Assembly (NCBI RefSeq): GCF_000243415.2 | Contig: NZ_KI912270.1 | Span: 1,488,001-1,552,000 of the forward strand | Source: Mycolicibacterium tusciae JS617 | Lineage (GTDB): Bacteria; Actinomycetota; Actinomycetes; Mycobacteriales; Mycobacteriaceae | Direction: 5' to 3' | DNA length: 64,000 nucleotides | Shown: in pieces, positions 55,155-64,000 of the stretch | Layout of the letters: the number at the start of each line of letters is the position of its first letter | Position numbering within the stretch: the first letter of the stretch is position 1 | The notes under the pieces: generated by a model | Told to the model about the DNA's origin: nothing | Seen by the model: only the letters and a program-made list of their open reading frames with translations | Databases searched by the model: none | Position numbers and translations under genes: made by a program

Positions 55155-56882
55155 ATGACGGAACGGCGCCTCAACGGACCGCAGACCACCGGGCGCGACT
55201 ATCGGAACCTCAGCCGGCCTCAGTTCCAGATTCGCACCGACGACAACATCGCGGTGCCGATGCGCGACGGCGTCACCCTGCTGGCCGACGTGCACCGCCC
55301 CAAAGCCGACGACAGATACCCGGCGCTCATCGCGGCATCGCCCTATCCCCGCCAGATGCAAAACTTCGGCGCGCCCGCGGGGTTCATCGAGGCGGGCGCC
55401 ACCGACTTCTGGGTGTCGCGAGGATATGTCCACGTGATCGCCAACGTGCGCGGAACCGGTGGCTCGGGAGGCACCTTCGGGTTCTTCGACCCGCAGGAAC
55501 GCCGCGACATGTACGACCTGGTCGAGTGGGCGGCGGCTCAGCCGTGGTGCGACGGCAACGTCGGGATGATCGGCATCAGTTATTTCGCGATGACTCAACT
55601 CGAAGCTGCCGTCGAGCGGCCCCCGCACCTGAAGGCGATCTTTCCCGTCGCGGCCAGCGCGGATCTGTATGAGGCGGCCGCCCACCATGGACTGGTCAGC
55701 ACGTCATTCATCACGCCGTTCCTGTCGATGATGGGTCTGACGTCGGACCGCAGCGACGGGTTCTGGCGCCACAACCCCGTGATCGCACTGGCCCGCCGGG
55801 TCCTCAACACGCCGCGGGTGCATCGCAAGTTCGCGACCATGAACGGTGAGGCCGCGGTCACGATGATGCGCGCGCTGCTGAAGTTGCCGCACAGCCCGCA
55901 TCCGTGGGATGACTTGTGGCTGGACACCGTGGTGAAGCATCCGCTGCGCGACGACTGGTGGGAGGCGCGAAACCTGTTGCCCCTCCTGAAAAACATCGAC
56001 ATACCGGTCTATCTGGGCTGCGACTGGGAGAACGTTCCCTTGCACTTGCCGTCGACCTTCACCGCGTGGGAAGCCTTGGCGGACAACCCGAATGTGCGGA
56101 TGGCGCTCCTGGGCCAATTCGGCCTCACCTGGCCATGGGAGAGCCTTCATCACGAGGCGCTGGCGTGGTATGACCACTGGCTCAAGGGGCGCGACACCGG
56201 AATCATGGACGGTTCTCCGATCCGTTACGTGCTGCCCGGCGCCGACGGCTGGCACACCGCTGACCAATGGCCGCCCGCCGCAACGTCTCTCACCGAATTC
56301 GCGTTGCGGGCCGACGGCACACTCGATGCCGCGGAGGGCACGCCGGGAGGACGTGAATATCTGACCCTTGGCGCGGGCCTCAACCGGGCCAAGGCCAGCC
56401 CCATCGATCCTCCCGCGCAGCTGACATGGACCAGCGCGCCCCTGACCGAGCCGATGGACGTCGTCGGCGATGCCGAGCTGCGTCTCGTCGCATCCGCCAC
56501 CGCCCCCGACACAGCGTGGATAGCCACTCTCGAGTGCGTCGCCGCAGACGGCACCACCAGCGAGGTGACAGCGGGCTGGTTGAGGGCGGGACTGCGTGCG
56601 GTCGACGAGGCCGCCAGCCGCCCCGGTGCGCCGGTGTTGCCATGCCGGACGTTTGCGCCGGTGCCTCTCGGCGAAGACGTCGAGTACCGGATTCCGTTGG
56701 TGTCCAACGCCCGCCGCTTCGCTGCCGGAGACCGCGTTCGGCTCACTCTCACCAGCGATGACCAGGACCCGAACACACCGGCGATCATGAACTTCCGGCA
56801 CGCCAGCGTCGGCACCAGCAGCCTGAACACCGTCCTGTCGTCGTCACGGCTGGTGCTGCCCGTCCAGGCTGGTGACAGTTAA
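55155..56882 (+). CDS. CocE/NonD family hydrolase (X-Pro dipeptidyl-peptidase-like)
   Basis: A 575-residue serine hydrolase. PMRDGVTLLADVHRP is the family N-terminus, IANVRGTGGSGGTF precedes the nucleophile elbow GISYFA with Ser142, and WYDHWLKGRDTGIMD is typical. A C-terminal jelly-roll domain (about 400-570) ends in FRHASVGTSSLN. Substrates could be esters or amides. ATG at 55155 is preferred because GTG at 55143 and GTG at 55152 lie in or touch the operator. No signal peptide. Confidence 0.88.
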   Translation: MTERRLNGPQTTGRDYRNLSRPQFQIRTDDNIAVPMRDGVTLLADVHRPKADDRYPALIAASPYPRQMQNFGAPAGFIEAGATDFWVSRGYVHVIANVRGTGGSGGTFGFFDPQERRDMYDLVEWAAAQPWCDGNVGMIGISYFAMTQLEAAVERPPHLKAIFPVAASADLYEAAAHHGLVSTSFITPFLSMMGLTSDRSDGFWRHNPVIALARRVLNTPRVHRKFATMNGEAAVTMMRALLKLPHSPHPWDDLWLDTVVKHPLRDDWWEARNLLPLLKNIDIPVYLGCDWENVPLHLPSTFTAWEALADNPNVRMALLGQFGLTWPWESLHHEALAWYDHWLKGRDTGIMDGSPIRYVLPGADGWHTADQWPPAATSLTEFALRADGTLDAAEGTPGGREYLTLGAGLNRAKASPIDPPAQLTWTSAPLTEPMDVVGDAELRLVASATAPDTAWIATLECVAADGTTSEVTAGWLRAGLRAVDEAASRPGAPVLPCRTFAPVPLGEDVEYRIPLVSNARRFAAGDRVRLTLTSDDQDPNTPAIMNFRHASVGTSSLNTVLSSSRLVLPVQAGDS

Positions 56883-56908
56883 CTCCGCCACACTGTGGTC
56901 GCTTCTAA

Positions 56909-56924
56909 CTTACTCGGCAGTAAG
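56909..56924. promoter_or_regulatory. Palindromic operator before acyl-CoA dehydrogenase gene
   Basis: CTTACTCGGCAGTAAG has 6-bp perfect arms CTTACT/AGTAAG around CGGC. TATCCT just downstream (56926-56931) could be the -10 element, so a bound repressor would block the promoter. No regulator gene is adjacent. Confidence 0.68.
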
Positions 56925-56978
56925 GTATCCTGTGATCAATCTGAGAACGCGGATCGATACTGGGAAGGACCGCAATTC

Positions 56979-58190
56979 ATGACTTTTTCCATGGAGCTGC
57001 CTCCGGACCTGGTCCATATTCGCGATTGGGTTCACGAGTTCGCGACCGATGTGATCCGGCCCGCGGCGGCGGAGTGGGACGAACGCGAAGAGACACCGTG
57101 GCCGATCATCCAGGAGGCGGCCAAGGTCGGCCTGTACTCCATGGAGATGTTCGCCGAGCAGTCCGCCGAGCCATCGGGACTCGGCATGCTCGTGGTGTTC
57201 GAGGAAATGTTCTGGGGCGACGCGGGGATCGCGCTGTCGATTCTCGGCACCGGCCTGGCCGCCGCAGCGCTGGCCGGCGGCGGAACACCCGAGCAGATGG
57301 GCGAATGGCTGCCACAGATGTTCGGCACCGTCGACGATCCCAAGGTGGGGTCCTTCTGTTCCTCGGAGCCGGGCGCCGGTTCCGACGTCGGAGCGATCCT
57401 CACCCGCGCGCGCTACGACGAGGCCAACGACGAGTGGGTGCTCAACGGCACGAAGACATGGGCGACCAACGGCGGCATCGCCGAGGTGCACATCGTCGTC
57501 GCCTCGGTGTATCCGGAACTGGGCAGCCGCGGCCAGGCGTCGTTCATCATCCCGCCCAACACACCCGGGTTCCGGCAGGGGCAGAAATTCCTCAAGCACG
57601 GGATCAGGGCGTCGCACACGGCCGAGGTGGTGCTGGACGACGTCCGCATCCCCGGCCGCCTGATCATCGGCGGCAGAGAGAAGTTCGAGGAGCGGATCGC
57701 GCGCGTGCGCGAAGGCAAGAAGGCCGCGGGCCAAGCGGCTATGGCCACCTTCGAACGGACCCGACCCTCGGTCGGCGCGATGGCGGTCGGCGTGGCCCGG
57801 GCGGCGTATGAGTACGCGCTTGGCTACGCGTTGCAGCGCGAGCAGTTCGGCCGCAAGATCGGCGAATTCCAGGCCATCGCATTCAAATTGGCGGACATGA
57901 AGGCGCGGGTCGACGCAGCACGGCTGCTGGTCTGGCGGGCGGGCTGGATGGCGCGCAACGGCAAGCTGTTCGAGAACGCCGAAGGGTCGATGGCCAAGCT
58001 CGTCGCCAGCGAGGCGGCCGTCTACGTCACCGACGAGGCCATCCAGATCCTCGGCGGCAACGGCTATACGCGTGAGTATCCGGTCGAACGGATGCACCGT
58101 GACGCCAAGATCTTCACGATCTTCGAGGGCACCAGCGAGATTCAACGGTTGGTCATCAGCCGCGCGATCACCGGTCTCCCCATCCGCTAG
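56979..58190 (+). CDS. Acyl-CoA dehydrogenase
   Basis: A 403-residue acyl-CoA dehydrogenase with [62 protein letters not shown] and the catalytic-Glu segment [12 protein letters not shown]. All FAD and active-site motifs are present. ATG at 56979 follows GGGAAGG. It is transcribed away from the CocE gene end and is probably monocistronic, under the operator at 56909 and with a strong terminator at 58198. Confidence 0.92.
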   Translation: MTFSMELPPDLVHIRDWVHEFATDVIRPAAAEWDEREETPWPIIQEAAKVGLYSMEMFAEQSAEPSGLGMLVVFEEMFWGDAGIALSILGTGLAAAALAGGGTPEQMGEWLPQMFGTVDDPKVGSFCSSEPGAGSDVGAILTRARYDEANDEWVLNGTKTWATNGGIAEVHIVVASVYPELGSRGQASFIIPPNTPGFRQGQKFLKHGIRASHTAEVVLDDVRIPGRLIIGGREKFEERIARVREGKKAAGQAAMATFERTRPSVGAMAVGVARAAYEYALGYALQREQFGRKIGEFQAIAFKLADMKARVDAARLLVWRAGWMARNGKLFENAEGSMAKLVASEAAVYVTDEAIQILGGNGYTREYPVERMHRDAKIFTIFEGTSEIQRLVISRAITGLPIR

Positions 58191-58197
58191 CTCGTTG

Positions 58198-58247
58198 CGA
58201 TTCGGCGTGGCTGGTCACGCTCAGCGTGACTGCGCACGCCGAAATCG
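58198..58247. terminator. Bidirectional terminator, nested hairpins
   Basis: Outer stem CGGCGTG/CACGCCG (58203-58209, 58235-58241), extended by CGATT/AATCG, encloses a second stem GTCACGC-TCA-GCGTGAC. It lies between the convergent acyl-CoA dehydrogenase and pdxT genes. Confidence 0.75.
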
Positions 58248-58253
58248 GCTCTC

Positions 58254-58838
58254 TCAGAGCAGGTCGACGAAGAGTTTGTGGATGCGGCGGTCGCCGGTCA
58301 TCTCCGGATGAAACGACGTCGCGATCATCTTGCCCTGGCGCACCGCGACAATATGGCCGCCGGCCTCCCCAAGCACCTCGACGTCCTGGCCGACGCGCTC
58401 GACCCACGGCGCCCGGATGAACACGGCATGCACAGGCTTGTCGAGGCCGGTGAACTCGATATCGTCCTCGAACGAATCCACCTGACGGCCAAAAGCATTG
58501 CGCCGCACGGTCATGTCGATCGCCTTCAGCGGTGTGGCCTCGCGCCCGACGGAGCCGGCATCCATGATCTCGGTGGCCAGCAGGATCATGCCTGCACACG
58601 ATCCGTAGGCCGGCATACCGCCGGCCAACCTCGCCCGCAGTGGTTCGAGCAACCCGAATTCCCGCAGCAGATGGCTCATCGTGGTGGACTCCCCGCCGGG
58701 GATCACCAGAGCGTCAACGGTTTCGAGTTCACGCAGCCGTCGCACCGTGGACGCCTCCGCGCCGGCCTCCCGCAACGCCGCAAGATGTTCGCGAGTGTCG
58801 CCCTGCAACGCGAGCACGCCGACATGCGGTGCGCTCAC
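58254..58838 (-). CDS. pdxT: Pyridoxal 5'-phosphate synthase glutaminase subunit PdxT
   Basis: A 194-residue class I glutaminase with triad Cys81 (GSCAGM), His177 and Glu179 (SFHPEM), and GGESTTM. It passes ammonia to PdxS. GTG at 58838 overlaps the thioesterase stop by 4 bp. Order pdxS-tesB-pdxT matches Rv2606c-Rv2604c. Confidence 0.95.
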   Translation of the reverse strand: MSAPHVGVLALQGDTREHLAALREAGAEASTVRRLRELETVDALVIPGGESTTMSHLLREFGLLEPLRARLAGGMPAYGSCAGMILLATEIMDAGSVGREATPLKAIDMTVRRNAFGRQVDSFEDDIEFTGLDKPVHAVFIRAPWVERVGQDVEVLGEAGGHIVAVRQGKMIATSFHPEMTGDRRIHKLFVDLL

Positions 58839-59671
58839 GGCGTGTAGTCGCGCTTGTAGCGGGTGAGCCCTTCCTGCGTCACCGCCGCCACCATCTCACC
58901 GGTCTGGGTGTAGATCTTGCCCTGGGTCAGTGAGCGCCCGCCAGACGCCGTCGGCGACGACTGGTCGTAAAGCAGCCATTCGTCGGCGCGGAACGGACGC
59001 ATGAACCACATCGCATGATCCAGCGACGCAACCTGCAGATGTTGGCGCTCTGCGGCGTGGTGCACCTGTGCCGATCCGAGCAGAGTGAGATCACTCAGGT
59101 AGGCCAGCGCGCAGACATGCAGCACGAAATCGTCGGGCAGCGGGTCCCGGTGGCGGAACCACACCTGCTGCTGGGAAGCCTTGCCGGGCAAGCGTTCCAG
59201 CTTCTCCTGTGGCACCACCCGCACATCCCACTCGGCGAACTGCTTGAAGCCCGCATCGTCGAACGCCTTGACCTCCGTCAGGCCCGGCAGGTCGTCGGGC
59301 GGCGGCGCCGACGGCATCGTGTCCTGGTGGTGGATGCCGCTCTGGTCGGTCTGGAACGACGCCGACATCGAGAAGATGGTCTCGCCGTGCTGGATCGCGT
59401 TGACCCGACGGGTGGCGAAAGATCCGCCGTCGCGCAGGCGCTCGACGATGAACACCGTCGGAGCCTTCGCGTCACCCGGCCGCAGGAAGTAGCCGTGCAG
59501 GGAGTGTACCTGGTACCTCGGATCGACGGTGCGTACCGCCGAGACCAACGACTGGCCGGCTACATGACCGCCGAACGTCCGCTGCCAGTTGCCCGATTCG
59601 GGGCTGAAGACACTGCCACGATAGATGTTGACCTCGAGTTGCTCCAGATCAAGGATTTCTTCGATAGCCAC
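58835..59671 (-). CDS. tesB: Acyl-CoA thioesterase II (TesB)
   Basis: A 278-residue double hot-dog thioesterase. [19 protein letters not shown] carries the catalytic Asp, [18 protein letters not shown] the Ser/Thr, and AAVTQEGL the Gln. It hydrolyses acyl-CoA to free acid. GTG at 59671 lies 9 bp after pdxS. Its place inside the PLP operon is conserved in mycobacteria. Confidence 0.93.
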   Translation of the reverse strand: MAIEEILDLEQLEVNIYRGSVFSPESGNWQRTFGGHVAGQSLVSAVRTVDPRYQVHSLHGYFLRPGDAKAPTVFIVERLRDGGSFATRRVNAIQHGETIFSMSASFQTDQSGIHHQDTMPSAPPPDDLPGLTEVKAFDDAGFKQFAEWDVRVVPQEKLERLPGKASQQQVWFRHRDPLPDDFVLHVCALAYLSDLTLLGSAQVHHAAERQHLQVASLDHAMWFMRPFRADEWLLYDQSSPTASGGRSLTQGKIYTQTGEMVAAVTQEGLTRYKRDYTP

Positions 59672-59680
59672 CTGACGTTC

Positions 59681-60601
59681 TTACCAGCCGCGTTCGGCGA
59701 GCCGGTGCGGGGCAGCGACGTCCTCCACGTTGATCCCGACCATGGCCTCGCCCAGCCCGCGCGACACCTTCGCCAGCACGTCGGGGTCGTCGTAGAACGT
59801 CGTGGCCTTCACGATCGCGGCTGCGCGGGCCGCCGGGTCGCCGGACTTGAAGATGCCCGATCCCACGAACACACCCTCGGCCCCGAGCTGCATCATCATC
59901 GCTGCGTCGGCGGGGGTGGCGATGCCGCCGGCGGTGAACAACGTGACCGGCAGCTTGCCCGCCCGGGCCACCTCGACGACGAGGTCGTAGGGGGCCTGCA
60001 ATTCCTTTGCCGCAACGAATAACTCGTCCTCGGACAGCGAGGTGAGTCGACGGATCTCGCCGCCGATCGCGCGCATGTGCGTCGTCGCGTTGGACACGTC
60101 TCCGGTGCCCGCCTCGCCCTTGGAGCGGATCATCGCCGCGCCCTCGGTGAGGCGGCGCAACGCCTCGCCGAGATTGGTCGCGCCGCACACGAACGGCACG
60201 GTGAACTTCCACTTGTCGATGTGGTTGGTGTAGTCGGCCGGAGTCAGCACTTCAGACTCGTCGATGTAGTCGACACCGAGGCTCTGCAGGATCTGCGCCT
60301 CGACGAAGTGGCCGATCCGCGCCTTCGCCATCACCGGGATGGTCACCGCGGCGATGATCCCCTCGATCATGTCGGGATCGCTCATCCGCGACACCCCGCC
60401 CTGGGCGCGAATGTCGGCGGGCACCCGCTCCAGAGCCATGACGGCCACGGCACCGGCGCCCTCTGCGATGCGGGCCTGCTCGGGCGTGACGACGTCCATG
60501 ATGACGCCACCCTTGAGCATCTCTGCCATGCCGCGCTTTACCCGGGCGGTTCCGGTCTGGGACCTACCGTTCTGGACCCCATTTTCCGGTGCGGTATCCA
60601 C
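59681..60601 (-). CDS. pdxS: Pyridoxal 5'-phosphate synthase subunit PdxS
   Basis: A 306-residue TIM-barrel enzyme that builds PLP from ribose 5-phosphate, glyceraldehyde 3-phosphate and ammonia. [19 protein letters not shown], the lysine in [14 protein letters not shown], and [21 protein letters not shown] are typical. GTG at 60601 has GGAGG upstream; earlier in-frame codons are not conserved. Forms a 12+12 complex with PdxT. Confidence 0.96.
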   Translation of the reverse strand: MDTAPENGVQNGRSQTGTARVKRGMAEMLKGGVIMDVVTPEQARIAEGAGAVAVMALERVPADIRAQGGVSRMSDPDMIEGIIAAVTIPVMAKARIGHFVEAQILQSLGVDYIDESEVLTPADYTNHIDKWKFTVPFVCGATNLGEALRRLTEGAAMIRSKGEAGTGDVSNATTHMRAIGGEIRRLTSLSEDELFVAAKELQAPYDLVVEVARAGKLPVTLFTAGGIATPADAAMMMQLGAEGVFVGSGIFKSGDPAARAAAIVKATTFYDDPDVLAKVSRGLGEAMVGINVEDVAAPHRLAERGW

Positions 60602-60668
60602 TGCTATCTCCTCCGAATCGCTACTGATCCAGTCTAGAGGTGGCCGCAAATACAAAAGAATCCGCAGA

Positions 60669-61709
60669 TCAGCGAATCGATTGCAACTGCCTCCGCACCA
60701 TTTCAACCGGATGATCGGCCAGGTTCGTCGCCTCGCCGAGCAGCTCACCCAACTGCAACGGATATACGGTTTCGCCCCTGGCGACCAGCTCGGCGATCAT
60801 TGTCTCATCGCACCACCGGTGGCCATGAATCGTGCGCCGCTCGAGGTCGTTGTGACCGCTCGTCGACGGTTCGAAACGGTCGGTCCGGTAGACGAAGAAC
60901 TTCTCGTCGCTGCGGATGAGTGCCCCGTTGAACTCGAACACCGCACTTCGGCGCCACACCGGCCCGATCAGATCAGCGGCGCTGACCCGCAGGCCGGTCT
61001 CCTCGGCGATCTCGCGCGCAGCGGCGTCGGCGAGCGCCTCCCCCGGTTCGACCTCGCCGCCGACTGTGAACCACCACAGCGGCGCGCCGGCGAGAGCAGG
61101 ATCGGAGCCGCAGAACAACAGGACCGCCCCGTCGCGGTCGAGCAGGACCACACGCGCCGAGACGCGTTGGTTGGCCGCGGGCCCCACCTCATCGGACGTC
61201 GCGGCACCAAGAGCCCGTTCGGCGATCTCGAAATAGGTTGGCAGCGCGGCGGTTCCGCCGAGGCGCAGCATCCGCACCGCAGGGCGCTTCCGCAGCGCGA
61301 GGGTGTCGCGCACAGCATCGTTGTGGAATCGGCGGGCCAGCAGCACCCGCGCCTCGGCGTCGGCCAGTTCGGCGACCAACGCGAGCGGCAACGATGACGG
61401 CTCGACCATCGCCAACGCTGAGGACAGCTCGTTCTCGGCAGCCTCACGCCGCTCCCGCGGAGAGCGTTCGGCGACGTCGGCCAACGCCTTCAATCGCTTG
61501 CCCGCAGGCGCACCTTCGTAGGCATCGACGGCGACTGCACGAGCGACCACGGCCCGACGCGCCAGCGCGCTGTCGAGGGCCTGCCAGGACAGGTCATAGC
61601 GCACGTGCAGCCGGTCCAGACGGTTGGCGGTTTGATACGCCCACGCCCCGATCAGCAGCAGGGCCACCAGCAACAGCCCGAGGGCGATCACGAGGATCCA
61701 GGTCGTCAC
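60669..61709 (-). CDS. Membrane-anchored NUDIX hydrolase (Rv2609c-like)
   Basis: A 346-residue protein: one N-terminal membrane helix ([21 protein letters not shown]), an Ala/Arg-rich helical stretch of about 150 residues, then a NUDIX domain with the complete box [24 protein letters not shown]. It hydrolyses a nucleoside-diphosphate-linked compound, not identified. GTG at 61709 overlaps the pimA stop (GTGA). Linkage to pimA-patA-pgsA is conserved. Confidence 0.9.
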   Translation of the reverse strand: MTTWILVIALGLLLVALLLIGAWAYQTANRLDRLHVRYDLSWQALDSALARRAVVARAVAVDAYEGAPAGKRLKALADVAERSPRERREAAENELSSALAMVEPSSLPLALVAELADAEARVLLARRFHNDAVRDTLALRKRPAVRMLRLGGTAALPTYFEIAERALGAATSDEVGPAANQRVSARVVLLDRDGAVLLFCGSDPALAGAPLWWFTVGGEVEPGEALADAAAREIAEETGLRVSAADLIGPVWRRSAVFEFNGALIRSDEKFFVYRTDRFEPSTSGHNDLERRTIHGHRWCDETMIAELVARGETVYPLQLGELLGEATNLADHPVEMVRRQLQSIR

Positions 61710-62884
61710 TTGGATTCCCCGGCCTTGCTCGAAACGCGCCGACGGCGGTCGGTCGTACCCGCGACATGCACCTTCGTGTCCGCGCCCGCGACCGTCTCGT
61801 AGACGCGCGTGATCTGGCCGGCCACCACCGACCAGTCGTAGCGGCGCACCGCCTCGGCCGCCGTCTGCACGTAGCGCGACCGGACGTCGTCGCTGTCCAG
61901 CACCTCGATCACCCCGTCCGCCAGTCCCGCGGGATCGTCGACCGGCACCAGTCGACCCGCGGTCCCATCCATCAACACCCGGCGGAACGCATCCAGGTCG
62001 CTTGCGACGACCGCGGTGCCTGCCGCCATCGCCTCGACGAGCACGATGCCGAAGCTCTCTCCTCCGGTGTTGGGCGCGCAGTACACGTCCGCACTGCGCA
62101 GCGCCGAGGCCTTCGCGGCATCGTCGACCTGGCCGAGAAACCGCAGGTGCTTCGCGCATTTCCCGGCGGATTTACGCAACTCGTCCTCATCGCCGCGGCC
62201 GACGATCAGGATCTCGATGTCGGAGAATTGTTCGACCAGGCGCGGCAGCGCACGCAGCAACACGGACATGCCCTTGCGCGGTTCGTCGTACCGCCCCAGG
62301 AACAACACCGACTTGCCCCGGCGCGGGTAACCGTCCATCGTCGGCGCCGACGCGAACGCCCCGACGTCCACTCCGTTCGGTATCTCGACGGCGTCGCTGC
62401 CGAGGGATTCCATCTGCCAGCGCCGCGCGAGGTCGGACACGGCGATGCGGCCCACGATCTTCTCGTGCATCGGCCGCAGGAACGGTTCGAACACGCTGAG
62501 CGTCAACGACTTCGTCGTCGAAGTGTGAAACGTCGCGACTATCGGACCCTCGGCGATGTTCAGCGCCAGCATCGACAGGCTCGGCGCGTTGGGTTCGTGC
62601 AGATGCAGCACGTCGAATTGGCCCTGGGCGAGCCACTTTTTCACCATGCGGTGCGTCGCAGGTCCGAACCGCAGTCGCGCCACCGAGCCGTTGTACGGGA
62701 TCGGTACTGCCCGGCCTCCCGACACGACGTAGTCGGGCAATGAGGCCTGCGCATCCGAAGATGTCGGAGCCAGCACGCTGACCACGTGGCCGCGGCCATG
62801 CATCACCTCGGCCAGCTGCAGCACGTGGGACTGCACCCCACCGGGTACGTCGAAAGAGTAGGGGCAAACCATGCCGATGCGCAT
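61706..62884 (-). CDS. pimA: Phosphatidylinositol alpha-mannosyltransferase PimA
   Basis: A 392-residue GT4 enzyme that puts the first mannose on phosphatidylinositol at the inner membrane face. CPYSFDVPGGVQSHVLQLAEV is the family start (shown in part), and GGESFGIVLVEAMAAGTAVVA is the GDP-mannose site. ATG at 62884 overlaps the patA stop by one base (TGATG). Confidence 0.95.
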   Translation of the reverse strand: MRIGMVCPYSFDVPGGVQSHVLQLAEVMHGRGHVVSVLAPTSSDAQASLPDYVVSGGRAVPIPYNGSVARLRFGPATHRMVKKWLAQGQFDVLHLHEPNAPSLSMLALNIAEGPIVATFHTSTTKSLTLSVFEPFLRPMHEKIVGRIAVSDLARRWQMESLGSDAVEIPNGVDVGAFASAPTMDGYPRRGKSVLFLGRYDEPRKGMSVLLRALPRLVEQFSDIEILIVGRGDEDELRKSAGKCAKHLRFLGQVDDAAKASALRSADVYCAPNTGGESFGIVLVEAMAAGTAVVASDLDAFRRVLMDGTAGRLVPVDDPAGLADGVIEVLDSDDVRSRYVQTAAEAVRRYDWSVVAGQITRVYETVAGADTKVHVAGTTDRRRRVSSKAGESK

Positions 62885-63822
62885 CAGGTCGCCTCGAGTT
62901 TGGCGCGCCGTTCGTCCGACAGGTCGGCCAGCCACTGCGGCTGCATCATGTGCCAGTCGGCGGGATGCGCGGCGATGTTGCGCGCGAACCGATCCGCCAA
63001 CGCCTGGGTGACGGCGGTGACGTCTTTCGAGCTGGTGTCCAGCGGCTCCTGGAGGTCGATGACACAGTCGTCGCCGTCGTAGTAGACGTGTGCCGGAATC
63101 AGGTGGGCCCCGGTGGTTATCGCCAATTTCGCCGGACCGGCGGGCAAACGGGTGCGTTCTCCGAAGAAATCGACTTCGACCCCGGACCGGGTGAGGTCGC
63201 GGTCCGACATCAGGCACACGAGCTTGTTGTCGCGTAACCGCTCGGCGAGCAGCTCGAAAGGTGGACGCTCGCCACCCGACGCCGGGAACACCTCGAAGCC
63301 GAGGCTTTCGCGGTATTCGATGAAGCGGCGGTACAACGATTCCGGCTTCAGTCGCTCGGCGACGGTCGAGAACGTGCCGTGCTTGTAGACGAGCCACACA
63401 CCGCCCATATCCCAGTTGCCGCTGTGAGGCAGCGCCAGAATGCCGCCGCGGCCGGCATCCAAAGCCTCCTGAGGTCGGTGTGTGCCGATGCTCACTTCGT
63501 CGAACCGGCGTCCGACCTCGGCCAGATCCATCGTGGGCAACCGGAACGCCTCGCGCCAGTATCGGGCGTAGGAGGCAAGCGAAGCGCGCATCAACCCGTC
63601 CGGCACGCGGTCCGGCGAGACGCCGAGCACGCGGGCAAGGTTCTTGCGTAGTTGGTCGGGCCCACCGCCGCGTGCGGCGATAAGCGCACCGGCTTCGAAA
63701 GTGTTGCGCGCCACCACCTCCGGCATCGCACGGACGAGTCGCCAGCCTGCGGCGTATCCCCAGTCCGAGAGCCTGCCGCTCAGCGACGTGCCCGATTCCG
63801 GATCCTGCGGGGTCGCCGTCAT
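62884..63822 (-). CDS. patA: Phosphatidylinositol mannoside acyltransferase PatA
   Basis: A 312-residue LpxL-type acyltransferase with the catalytic HSGNWD and a later LMSDRDLTRSGVEVDFFGE. It transfers palmitate to mannose of PIM1/PIM2 (Rv2611c equivalent). ATG at 63822 overlaps the pgsA stop by 4 bp. No transmembrane helix is obvious, as in the peripheral homologue. Confidence 0.93.
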   Translation of the reverse strand: MTATPQDPESGTSLSGRLSDWGYAAGWRLVRAMPEVVARNTFEAGALIAARGGGPDQLRKNLARVLGVSPDRVPDGLMRASLASYARYWREAFRLPTMDLAEVGRRFDEVSIGTHRPQEALDAGRGGILALPHSGNWDMGGVWLVYKHGTFSTVAERLKPESLYRRFIEYRESLGFEVFPASGGERPPFELLAERLRDNKLVCLMSDRDLTRSGVEVDFFGERTRLPAGPAKLAITTGAHLIPAHVYYDGDDCVIDLQEPLDTSSKDVTAVTQALADRFARNIAAHPADWHMMQPQWLADLSDERRAKLEAT

Positions 63823-64000
63823 GACTCATCCCCCTGCGCTGCCGGCGGGGGGTGCCCCGACGTCTCTGGTGTCTCACCGCCGGCGCTGTCGGGCTTCGTC
63901 AGCCGATCCATCGCCCCGGGTGAGGTCCGCACGCTGTGCACGCGCTGACCCAGGGTGATCAAGCTGGTCACCGCCAGCAGCCACATCGCAACGGGCAGCA
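63819..64000 (-). CDS. pgsA: Phosphatidylinositol phosphate synthase, C-terminal end (continues outside window)
   Basis: The minus-strand frame from the right edge reads LPVAMWLLAVTSLITLGQRV, then HSVRTSPGAMDRLTKPD and a Pro/Gly-rich tail, ending in TGA at 63819-63821. This matches the last membrane helix and tail of mycobacterial PgsA1 (Rv2612c) and fits the gene order. Only about 60 residues are in the window, and the catalytic CDP-alcohol motif is not seen. Confidence 0.8.
   Translation of the reverse strand, partial: LPVAMWLLAVTSLITLGQRVHSVRTSPGAMDRLTKPDSAGGETPETSGHPPPAAQGDES

Noticed and set aside
1..64000. CRISPR arrays, tRNA or rRNA genes, prophage, secondary-metabolite cluster
   Set aside because: No regularly spaced repeats, cloverleaf-like segments, phage structural genes or multi-gene NRPS/PKS set were seen; the only carrier-protein enzyme is the stand-alone CAR.

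Overview
The window is high-GC actinobacterial DNA whose gene order matches the conserved mycobacterial block that runs in M. tuberculosis from about Rv2573 to Rv2612c: ketopantoate reductase-like gene, zinc metallopeptidase, Rv2578c-type radical SAM gene, hisS, Rv2581c, ppiB, relA, apt, Rv2585c, secF-secD-yajC, gabT, ruvB-ruvA-ruvC, yebC, pdxT-tesB-pdxS, NUDIX gene, pimA, patA, pgsA. Mycofactocin-type SDR, FadE, Rv2578c, PimA and PatA families all indicate Mycobacteriaceae. The added catabolic and transport genes and an IS1380-family insertion suggest a fast-growing environmental species (Mycolicibacterium type). The species assignment is inference.

Layout. 1-3523: 3' end of a ketopantoate reductase-like gene, an SRPBCC protein, a type-B carboxylesterase and a membrane-anchored zinc metallopeptidase. 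3661-9906: a lipid or carbon catabolism island with an SDR, a TesB-like thioesterase, a TetR regulator, an amidohydrolase and two overlapping acyl-CoA dehydrogenases. Two copies of one TetR-type operator tie the thioesterase, the regulator and the amidohydrolase together. 9918-14729: patatin with an internal membrane hairpin, radical SAM gene, a frameshifted GPL-type glycosyltransferase and an MmpS-like secreted protein. 14977-19783: a complete urea ABC transporter operon, urtABCDE, with nearly every junction overlapping. 19840-22435: membrane protein, exported metallo-beta-lactamase-fold protein and amidohydrolase. 22642-35193: housekeeping core (hisS, glyoxalase-II-like hydrolase, two tandem cyclophilins, lipoprotein, relA, apt, solute-binding lipoprotein, secFD, yajC). 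35547-41676: gabT with an aldehyde dehydrogenase, an alpha/beta hydrolase divergent from a MarR regulator, then a decayed patch holding a truncated P450 and a truncated, frameshifted LuxR regulator. 41903-45811: carboxylic acid reductase and a DUF1304 protein. 45853-48070: ruvBAC. 48200-49870: a complete IS1380-family element with 26-bp inverted repeats and a CTAAG target duplication. 50106-58190: MscS channel, two further TetR-controlled divergons, yebC, a CocE/NonD hydrolase and an acyl-CoA dehydrogenase. 58254-64000: the PLP synthase and phosphatidylinositol-mannoside block on the minus strand, cut inside pgsA by the window end.

The most notable feature outside the genes is a set of well-formed palindromes at catabolic promoters: a 46-bp near-perfect palindrome at 55106-55151, twin 16-bp operators at 51929-51958, a shared GGTAAY-N3-RTTACC operator at 5394 and 6166, a CTTACT-N4-AGTAAG site at 56909, a 31-bp dyad upstream of car at 41813 and nested dyads before marR at 39302. 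I also found an unexplained pair of about 40-bp repeats ending in AACCC (22558-22599 and 49871-49909), the second abutting the IS. No tRNA, rRNA, CRISPR array, prophage or dedicated defence locus was seen.
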